A program made the position numbers and the translations under genes. Below are positions 1-5,908 of a stretch of DNA of 64,000 nucleotides, piece by piece. The stretch lies in assembly GCF_030705305.1 (NCBI RefSeq), contig NZ_JAUZEE010000003.1, positions 496,001 through 560,000 on the forward strand, in the 5' to 3' direction. Every line of letters begins with the position of its first letter. Within the stretch, counting starts at the first letter, position 1. Source of the DNA: Leptothrix discophora (GTDB lineage: Bacteria > Pseudomonadota > Gammaproteobacteria > Burkholderiales > Burkholderiaceae_C). The notes below the pieces were generated by a model. That model saw only the letters and a list, made by a program, of their open reading frames with translations. It was not told the origin of the DNA and made no database searches.

Positions 1-1
1 C

Positions 2-1147
2 GAATACGCCCGCAGCCGCAACCACCTCGACGGCGCCGTGACCGGCCTGTCGCCCTACCTGACCCATGGCCTCGTCAGCCTGGCGGAGGTGCTGCGCGGC
101 GCCGCCGCCCGCCACCCGATGAAGGTCGGCGACAAGTTCGTCTTCGAGCTGGGCTGGCGGGCCTATTTCCGCCACGTCTGGGCCCACCGGGGCGACGCCA
201 TCCTGCGCTCGCTGCACGACGGCCCGCTGCCGGACGCCGCCTACCGCACCGGGTTGCCGGCCGACCTGCGCGAGGGCCGCACCGGCATCCCGGCGATCGA
301 CCAGGCGGTGCACACGCTCTATGCCAGCGGCACGCTGCACAACCATGCCCGCATGTGGCTGGCGAGTTACGCGGTCCACGTGCGCAAGACGCACTGGCGG
401 GTCGCCGCCGACTGGCTCTACGGCCACCTGCTGGACGGTGACCTGGCCAGCAACCACCTGAGCTGGCAATGGGTCGCCGGCACCGGCAGCCAGAAGCCCT
501 ACCTGTTCAACGCCGAGAACGTCGAGCGCCACGCGCCGCGCGACTGGCACAGCCCCGGCAGCGTGATCGACGCCGGCTACGACGCCCTGGAGGCGCTGGC
601 GAAGTCGCCGGGGCCGGTCGATCCGCCCGAGGCCGATCGCCCTGGCGTGATCGAGCCGGCGCTGTTCGATGCCCCGCCGGCCGGCCATGCCGTCAAGGCC
701 CCGGCCGCCGCCGACGTGCGCGGCAAGGAGGTCTGGCTGGTCCACCCGTGGAGCCTGGGCGAACTGCCCGACGACCTGCCGCCGCAGACCCTGGTGGTGG
801 GCCTCTGGCTGGCCGACTTCCACCGCGCCCGGCCCTGGAACGCACGTCGCTGGGACTTCGTCGCCACCCGCCTGGCCGCGCTGACGCCGCTGCGCTGGCA
901 CGGCGACGCCGAGGCGGTCGGCAAGGCCCTGGCCGGCGCGAAGCGGGTGCGCAGCATCGCCGAGCCGCACCTCGAACCCTGGCTGTCACGCTGGGCGCAG
1001 TGCCGCCCGGCGCCGGCGCTGTTCCCGGAAGTCCCGACCCGCTGCGACTCCTTCTCGCAGTGGTGGAGCCGCACCACCGCCGGCCTGGGCAGCGTCGCGA
1101 CGCTGCTGGCGCATGCGGACCGGGCGGACGAGGACGGGCGGTACTGA
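2..1147 (+). CDS. Photolyase/cryptochrome-related FAD-binding protein, 5' end outside window
   Basis: The reading frame is open from base 2, so the start codon lies upstream of the window; 381 codons are visible. Residues 1-200 match the helical FAD-binding domain of the photolyase/cryptochrome family: a T-G-L-S-P-Y-L-T-H-G motif, then W-R-A-Y-F-R, H-N-H-A-R-M-W and the L-A-S-N-H-L-S-W-Q-W-V-A-G-T motif that contacts FAD. The family repairs UV-induced pyrimidine dimers or senses blue light. Residues about 210-380 form a further domain with W-N-A-R-R-W-D-F and E-P-H-L-E-P-W patterns reminiscent of the photolyase alpha/beta antenna domain, which is normally N-terminal; this order is discussed as a finding. 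The last 36 codons are duplicated at 3059-3170. Repair activity cannot be inferred from this fragment alone. Confidence 0.8.
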   Translation, partial: EYARSRNHLDGAVTGLSPYLTHGLVSLAEVLRGAAARHPMKVGDKFVFELGWRAYFRHVWAHRGDAILRSLHDGPLPDAAYRTGLPADLREGRTGIPAIDQAVHTLYASGTLHNHARMWLASYAVHVRKTHWRVAADWLYGHLLDGDLASNHLSWQWVAGTGSQKPYLFNAENVERHAPRDWHSPGSVIDAGYDALEALAKSPGPVDPPEADRPGVIEPALFDAPPAGHAVKAPAAADVRGKEVWLVHPWSLGELPDDLPPQTLVVGLWLADFHRARPWNARRWDFVATRLAALTPLRWHGDAEAVGKALAGAKRVRSIAEPHLEPWLSRWAQCRPAPALFPEVPTRCDSFSQWWSRTTAGLGSVATLLAHADRADEDGRY

Positions 1148-1148
1148 A
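1037..1148. repeat. 112-bp direct repeat, copy 1 (3' end of photolyase-related gene)
   Basis: This segment, which encodes the last 36 codons and stop of the upstream gene, recurs at 3059-3170 with two mismatches in 112 bases. Both mismatches fall at third codon positions of glycine codons (GGC/GGT and GGG/GGA), so the encoded peptide is unchanged. The two copies bracket the Sel1-repeat gene. Confidence 0.95.
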
Positions 1149-1184
1149 TGAGCGGTGCGGGTTCCGTCCTGTTTGCCGACTCGA

Positions 1185-2903
1185 TCATTTGCGCGAGCTG
1201 GCAAGGTATTCCTTCGCGCCGTCATGCCCGTGGTTGGCGGCCTTGCGCATCCATGCCAATCCCTCCGCCTGATCCTTATCCACGCCACTGCCCGTGAGCA
1301 GGGCAAGTCCCAGGTGGTATTGACCCTCAGGATAATTCTGTGCGGCCGCCGCCTTGTACCAACCGATCGCAGATTCCGCTGAGCGATTCACACCAATCCC
1401 GTTCGCATAGAAGTTTCCCAGCACGTCTTGAGCGACAGAGAGCCCGGCATCTGCCGCCCTCTTCACCCAACTGAATGCTGCCGTATGGTCTCGACCCGTG
1501 CCGACGCCGTTCAAGGACATCAGGCCCACTTGTAACTGCGCGACCGGAGCGCCCGCGTTGGCGGCTTCTAGAGTCAGCCGATATGCAGCACCCGGATTCT
1601 TCTCGACCCCGACGCCATCGTGGTACATCGCACCGAGTTGCAGTTTCGCGAGGGAATGTCCGGCACGAGCGGCCCGCTCGAAATGCCTCGCAGCCTGCGT
1701 CCGATCCTTGGCCACACCAAACCCGTTGAAGTGCATGGTGCCCAGCAGGTAGTCTGCCGACGGCAAGCCAGCTTCCGCCGCCCTTGAAGCTTGAGCCAAT
1801 GCCTCCCCCAGGTTCTGCGGCGCAAGGTCTCCAGCAAGATAAATCTGCGCCAGTCGCACGCGTGAACGCGCAAGTCCCCGATCCGCAGCCAATCGATACC
1901 AACTCACGGCGACCGCAGGATTTTTGGACAAGGCCAATCCGAATTCATAGGCTACCCCGATGTTGAACATCGCGTAAGGGTGACCTTGCTGGGCAGCCTT
2001 GTTGGCCCAGGCGAGGCCTTCCAACGGCCTCGCAGGCATTCCCCAGCCCTTGATGAGCATCCGCGCCAGTTGGACTTGTGCCTCCGCATCGCCGGCTGCC
2101 GCGGAACGCCTGAGTGCGGCCGGCAAGTCCTTTTTCCGTTCGAACAACGCACGGACCTTTTCGGCGTCTTCCGCATCGGTCTGGTAAGTCTCGCCGTCCG
2201 GATTCAGGATGCCTGCCAATTCTGTATCCAGCGATGGCCCGGGCTTGTAGGTGGTGGCGAGCGACTTCTTGTCGTCCCGAAGTACCGACAAGGTCACCTC
2301 AAGATCACGGATGGTCTCATCGCTCGATGTCGACCGGCCGGCCGACTCAGTCAACTCATTAAGTTTTTCCTGCGCCTTGGCATGTCCCAGCGCGGCAGCC
2401 TGCTTCAGGGAAGAAACCGCCAAGGCACGGTCGCTGGCTACTCCTCGCCCAGACAGTAAAGCAAGTCCCCAGCCATATTGAGCAGAGCGATTGCCTTGTG
2501 CCGCAGCCGCCTTGAAATACTCGACCGCGGCAGCCTCATTCCTCGCGACACCTCGCCCATCGAACAGCATCCAGCCAAGCTCTGTCTGGGCACTAGCATT
2601 GCCTTGCTTCGCAGATTTCTCGAACCAATGGGAGGACTGGGCCGCATCACCGGCCACACCTTCCCCGTTCTTAAACATCCAGCCCAGTTGCTCTTGAGCC
2701 TTGGCATCGCCCTGATCTGCCAAGACCCTGAATGACTTCAAGGCCCCAGCGAAGTCCTTGTTTCGATACGCCCCCCATGCTTCGCCCATGGATTGGGCAC
2801 CCGCGATCGAAGCACCGAACATCACGCAGGCCATGAACAACCATGGCAAGGCTGCCATGAGCCGGGAGATTGCCCAGGACTTCACCTTGGAACGAACGCT
2901 CAT
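1185..2903 (-). CDS. Secreted Sel1-like (TPR-type) repeat protein
   Basis: The product has a hydrophobic signal peptide at about residues 15-36 ending in an A-G-A-Q-S cleavage-like site, so it should be exported to the periplasm. The rest is roughly eleven Sel1-type alpha-helical repeats of about 36 residues, with the recurring L-G-x-x-Y/M-x-x-G-x-G-V pattern. Three repeats come first, then a linker of about 70 residues near 190-265, then about eight more. Sel1 repeats bind other proteins; no catalytic motif is visible. The ATG at 2903 was chosen because a GGGAG Shine-Dalgarno lies 10 bases upstream; the ATG at 2909 is also possible. The gene is visibly richer in A and T than both neighbours and lies inside a unit bordered by a 112-bp direct repeat, which suggests separate acquisition. 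The partner protein is unknown. Confidence 0.85.
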   Translation of the reverse strand: MSVRSKVKSWAISRLMAALPWLFMACVMFGASIAGAQSMGEAWGAYRNKDFAGALKSFRVLADQGDAKAQEQLGWMFKNGEGVAGDAAQSSHWFEKSAKQGNASAQTELGWMLFDGRGVARNEAAAVEYFKAAAAQGNRSAQYGWGLALLSGRGVASDRALAVSSLKQAAALGHAKAQEKLNELTESAGRSTSSDETIRDLEVTLSVLRDDKKSLATTYKPGPSLDTELAGILNPDGETYQTDAEDAEKVRALFERKKDLPAALRRSAAAGDAEAQVQLARMLIKGWGMPARPLEGLAWANKAAQQGHPYAMFNIGVAYEFGLALSKNPAVAVSWYRLAADRGLARSRVRLAQIYLAGDLAPQNLGEALAQASRAAEAGLPSADYLLGTMHFNGFGVAKDRTQAARHFERAARAGHSLAKLQLGAMYHDGVGVEKNPGAAYRLTLEAANAGAPVAQLQVGLMSLNGVGTGRDHTAAFSWVKRAADAGLSVAQDVLGNFYANGIGVNRSAESAIGWYKAAAAQNYPEGQYHLGLALLTGSGVDKDQAEGLAWMRKAANHGHDGAKEYLASSRK

Positions 2904-3035
2904 GATCATGACTCTCCCGCTTGAACGACGTGGCAATGGTTGTCCTATCCACCTCGAATGATGCTGCGCCTTGCCCGTAGACGCGTCCCGCGGCTAGCAC
3001 GCGACAATTTCAATGTATGGGAACGCACAAGCGCA

Positions 3036-3059
3036 TGCACCCCCACATGTGCGGGTGCA
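3036..3059. repeat. 24-bp near-perfect palindrome at the repeat junction
   Basis: The arms TGCACCC and GGGTGCA flank a CACATGTG centre; only one symmetric base pair is mismatched. The palindrome ends on the first base of the second 112-bp repeat and lies in the upstream region of the Sel1-repeat gene. It could be a recombination or operator site, or a cruciform; the sequence alone does not say which. Confidence 0.6.
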
Positions 3060-3170
3060 CCCGCTGCGACTCCTTCTCGCAGTGGTGGAGCCGCACCACC
3101 GCCGGTCTGGGCAGCGTCGCGACGCTGCTGGCGCATGCGGACCGGGCGGACGAGGACGGACGGTACTGAA
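3059..3170. repeat. 112-bp direct repeat, copy 2 (displaced 3' end of photolyase-related gene)
   Basis: This is a copy of 1037-1148, including the former stop codon at 3167-3169, but with no upstream reading frame attached. It directly precedes the 3' end of the convergent DUF4406 gene. The offset between copies is 2022 bp. Before the unit appeared, the photolyase-related gene probably ended here. Confidence 0.95.
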
Positions 3171-3187
3171 CCCCGCTGCCCGGTCGC

Positions 3188-3574
3188 TCAGGCCGCCAGG
3201 CGCGGCAACTCGTCCACATCGAAGTAGACCGGCAGTCCCAGCGCCCGCGCCGTCGCCACGTCCTGGTCCGCGCCGGTCGAGGCACCGGGCAGGCGCAGCA
3301 CCGCGTCGCAGCGTTGCAGCAGGCGCTGCGCGACCGGGTACTGGTAGGCCTTGAACACCGCATCGCCGTGGCTGCGACCGCCGGCGGCGTGGATGATGGG
3401 CAGCGCCAGCCATTCGCCGATCAGCGCGAGGTGGCCGCGCTCCCAGACCGGCAGCGCCAGGGCCTCCAGCCGCGCGAGGTTGGCGGCGATGCGCGCCGGA
3501 TCGCCGTCGGTGCCCGACAGGTAGGGGCCGGCGATCAGGACCAGCAGCGGACGGTTCGGGACGGGGTCGTTCAT
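3188..3574 (-). CDS. DUF4406 / nucleoside deoxyribosyltransferase-like protein
   Basis: A 128-residue protein that starts L-L-V-L-I-A-G-P-Y-L-S-G-T, the I-A-G-P-Y motif typical of DUF4406 and related nucleoside 2-deoxyribosyltransferase-like folds. It also has the later D-A-V-L-R-L-P-G-x-S-x-G-A-D-x-D-V-A-x-A pattern, followed by G-L-P-V-Y-F-D. These motifs suggest binding of a nucleotide or sugar-phosphate ligand, but the reaction is not established for this family. The ATG at 3574 was chosen because upstream codons show no conserved sequence. It is divergent from the DeoR-type gene at 3744 and shares its 169-bp control region, so it may belong to the same regulon. Confidence 0.75.
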   Translation of the reverse strand: MNDPVPNRPLLVLIAGPYLSGTDGDPARIAANLARLEALALPVWERGHLALIGEWLALPIIHAAGGRSHGDAVFKAYQYPVAQRLLQRCDAVLRLPGASTGADQDVATARALGLPVYFDVDELPRLAA

Positions 3575-3629
3575 GGGGCAAGGCTCCGGGGTTGGACGGG
3601 TGGACAGACCGGGCGCACGCACACGACTA

Positions 3630-3690
3630 TTCGTGCGGCTTCGTATCATTTCGTGCGATTCCGTGCAGCGTCGTGCAATGTCGCCCAACC
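3630..3690. promoter_or_regulatory. 10-bp-phased TCGTGC repeat array (candidate DeoR operator)
   Basis: Starting at 3631, six consecutive 10-bp units begin TCGTGC, TCGTAT, TCGTGC, CCGTGC, TCGTGC and TCGCCC. The exact 10-bp spacing places each TCG on nearly the same helix face. Several DeoR-family regulators are known to bind tandem TTCG-containing direct repeats, so autoregulation by the adjacent DeoR-type protein is a reasonable inference. Confidence 0.6.
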
Positions 3691-3743
3691 CTGCACCACC
3701 GTCAACCCATGCCGGAGCCGGCCGGCCTTGCCATCGACACACC

Positions 3744-4502
3744 ATGCTGACCACGCAACGCAAGAAGCTCATCCTGGAACGCCTGGCCCGCGACGGTCAG
3801 GTCGTGGCCAAGGCGCTGGCCGCCGAACTCGGCACCTCCGAGGACACGATCCGGCGCGACCTGCGCGAGCTGGCCCAGGCCGGCCAGCTGCAGCGGGTGC
3901 ATGGCGGCGCGCTGCCGGCCTCGGCCGCCGTCGGCGACCTGCGGGTGCGCGAGTCGCTGTCGACCGACGACAAGGTCGCGCTGGGCCGCCACGGCGCCGG
4001 GCTGATCCTGCCGGGCCAGTGCGTGATCCTGGACGGTGGCACCACCGCGCTGCAGGTGGCCCGCCATCTGCCGCCGGGCCTGCGCGCGACGCTGGTGACG
4101 CACAGCCCGACGGTGGCGGTGGCGGCCGCCGCCCACCCGGGCGTCGAGATCCTGATGCTGGGCGGGCGGCTGTTCCGCCATTCGATGGTGGCGGTCGGCG
4201 CGATGCTGGCCGACGCCGCCTCGAAGATCCGCGCCGACCTCTACCTGATGGGCGTCACCGGCGTCCACCCCGACGCCGGCCTGAGCACCGGCGACGCCGA
4301 GGAAGCGGCCGTCAAGCGCCTGCTGCATGGCCGGGCGGCCGAGACGGTCGTGCTGGCCTCCCGCGAGAAGCTGATGGCGGCCTCGCCCTACGTCGTCACC
4401 GGCCTGGCCGAGGTGTCGCGGGTGGTGGTGCCGGCCGCCACGCCGGATCGAACGCTCCAGGCGTTGCGGGACGGTGGCGCGACGGTGGAGCGGCTGGACT
4501 GA
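3744..4502 (+). CDS. DeoR-family transcriptional regulator
   Basis: A 252-residue protein with the DeoR layout. An N-terminal winged helix-turn-helix occupies residues 1-57 and ends in the characteristic R-V-H-G-G-A. It is followed by a sugar-phosphate-isomerase-like sensor domain with D-G-G-T-T at about 97-101 and S-R-E-K-L near residue 205. Members usually repress sugar or nucleoside catabolic genes and are released by a phosphorylated sugar. The ATG at 3744 gives the canonical M-L-T-T-Q-R-K-K-L-I-L-E start; ATG 3678 would add 22 uncharacteristic residues and lies inside the operator-like array. The only adjacent candidate target is the divergent DUF4406 gene. The effector cannot be read from sequence. 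Confidence 0.92.
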   Translation: MLTTQRKKLILERLARDGQVVAKALAAELGTSEDTIRRDLRELAQAGQLQRVHGGALPASAAVGDLRVRESLSTDDKVALGRHGAGLILPGQCVILDGGTTALQVARHLPPGLRATLVTHSPTVAVAAAAHPGVEILMLGGRLFRHSMVAVGAMLADAASKIRADLYLMGVTGVHPDAGLSTGDAEEAAVKRLLHGRAAETVVLASREKLMAASPYVVTGLAEVSRVVVPAATPDRTLQALRDGGATVERLD

Positions 4503-4510
4503 CGCGGCAC

Positions 4511-4592
4511 GGCCGGGGTCATCCGTTGGGCCCGGCCATTCCGGCCGGTGTCATCCGTTCGGCCCGGCCATTCCGGCCGGGGTGGGCGGCCC
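4511..4592. repeat. 32-bp tandem repeat with GC-rich stem-loops
   Basis: Two complete 32-bp units (4511-4542 and 4543-4574) differ at two positions and are followed by a partial third. Each junction can form a hairpin, for example CCCGGCC/GGCCGGG around ATTCC at 4563-4581. The array covers the gap between two convergent genes and encodes the last residues of the diguanylate cyclase (P-A-G-M-A-G-P-N-G). It may act as a bidirectional terminator without a T-tract. Confidence 0.8.
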
Positions 4593-5687
4593 ATGCGCCC
4601 AGACCTGCATGGCGTCGAACAGCGTGACGCGGTTGCGGCCCATCGCCTTGGCCTGGTACATCGCGCGGTCGGCGCGTTGCTGGATCTCGAGGATGGACTC
4701 GTCGGCCTCGCGCCCGATCGACACGCCGATGCTGGCGGTGACGCGCAGCGCGCGGCCGGCGATGGGCGTCGGCATGGCCTCGACGGCGGCGCGCAGCTTC
4801 TCGGCCAGCACCAGCGCCTGGCCCGCGTCGGTGTGCGGCAGCAGCACCGAGAACTCCTCGCCGCCGATCCGGCCGACGAGGTCGCTGCGCCGCACCGTCG
4901 CGGTGATGCGTTCGGCCACCGCCCTCAGGACCGCATCGCCGGCGGCATGGCCGAGGGTGTCGTTGACGGCCTTGAAATGGTCCAGGTCGACGAACAGCAG
5001 CGAACACGGCTGGCCGACCCGGCGCGAGGCCAGGATCAGCCGGTCGCCCTGCTCGTAGTAGGCCCGCGCGTTCAGGGCGCCGGTCAGGGTGTCGTGCTGG
5101 CTCAACTGGCGCAGCCGTTCGATGGCCTCGCGCATGCGCTGGAAATAGGCGATCGAGCGGTCCACGTAGACGTGGAAGAAGAAGCCCAGGAATACCAGCA
5201 CGACGATACCCGTGACGAGCGCGTGCCGAGAATAGGGTTGGGCCAGCCGAGGATTCACCAGCGCGAAACCGAGCACCAGGCTGCTGGTCACCAGCAGGCC
5301 GGCTCGACAACCCAGCAAGATATAGGCGCTGGGTATCGCGGTATAGAACCAGAGCACCCGCAGCTCGTTCCAGGGCACCTGCAGCAGGGCCGACAGAAAC
5401 AGCGCCAGGGTGGCGGCGTAGTGGCACAGCGTGACCGCCAGACGGCGCTGGCAAGCCCCGCGCAGCAACAGCAGCAGCCCGATCGTGACCGGCAGGTAGG
5501 CCAGCAGCGCGGCCAGGTGGCCGGCCGGCAACGGATGCGCATCGAGCAGCGCCGCGCCGACGAACAGCATCGCGAACACGATGCTGCCCAGCATCAGCAC
5601 GATCAGGAAACGGTACTGGAAGGCTGAATACTCTTCGCTTTCGCCGAAGTGGACATCGCCGAAGAGGAATCGCTCCACGGTTGACAA
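4551..5687 (-). CDS. Membrane diguanylate cyclase (GGEEF)
   Basis: About the first 190 of 378 residues contain six or so hydrophobic segments. They are followed by a GGDEF domain with D-x-L-T-G-A-L-N, F-V-D-L-D-H-F-K-A-V-N-D and an intact R-I-G-G-E-E-F signature, so it should make cyclic di-GMP from two GTP. No known sensory domain is recognised in the membrane part. The start is taken as the TTG at 5687 because AGGGAG lies 6 bases before it; there is no ATG in the N-terminal region. The C-terminal tail lies in a 32-bp tandem repeat and is probably variable in length. It is monocistronic and convergent with the DeoR gene. Confidence 0.88.
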   Translation of the reverse strand: MSTVERFLFGDVHFGESEEYSAFQYRFLIVLMLGSIVFAMLFVGAALLDAHPLPAGHLAALLAYLPVTIGLLLLLRGACQRRLAVTLCHYAATLALFLSALLQVPWNELRVLWFYTAIPSAYILLGCRAGLLVTSSLVLGFALVNPRLAQPYSRHALVTGIVVLVFLGFFFHVYVDRSIAYFQRMREAIERLRQLSQHDTLTGALNARAYYEQGDRLILASRRVGQPCSLLFVDLDHFKAVNDTLGHAAGDAVLRAVAERITATVRRSDLVGRIGGEEFSVLLPHTDAGQALVLAEKLRAAVEAMPTPIAGRALRVTASIGVSIGREADESILEIQQRADRAMYQAKAMGRNRVTLFDAMQVWAHGPPTPAGMAGPNG

Positions 5688-5908
5688 GACTGGCTCCCTG
5701 ACCCGCGCGGCCGCACCACGCAAAAATCAGGAGCTTGCCTCAGGAAAATCAGAAAATCCTGATACTCGAGTGAATCGGTGCGAAATTGAATTTCACCGGC
5801 CCGAAGATGAAAAACCTTCAGCTGGAGATTGATTTTTAATAATCTTGAACGCAACCGTTTGCATTTTCAGCGGCGACCCGTTGTAAGCCCGATGAAACCT
5901 TCCCGGCG
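5688..5908. promoter_or_regulatory. AT-rich upstream region of the diguanylate cyclase gene
   Basis: This is one of the least GC-rich stretches of the window. It contains an inverted repeat ATCAGGA (5726-5732) / TCCTGAT (5757-5763), 40-75 bases before the TTG start, and a second short symmetric element near 5850-5862. A promoter reading toward the diguanylate cyclase is likely here, but no convincing -35/-10 pair was found. Confidence 0.4.

Noticed and set aside
1185-2903. Periodic sequence suggesting a CRISPR or DNA repeat array
   Set aside because: The periodicity is that of about 36-residue Sel1 protein repeats; the DNA units are diverged and the frame is continuous.
2910-2936. TTG start at 2936 for the Sel1-repeat protein
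   Set aside because: It would place charged residues before the signal peptide and skip the ATG codons that follow the only Shine-Dalgarno.
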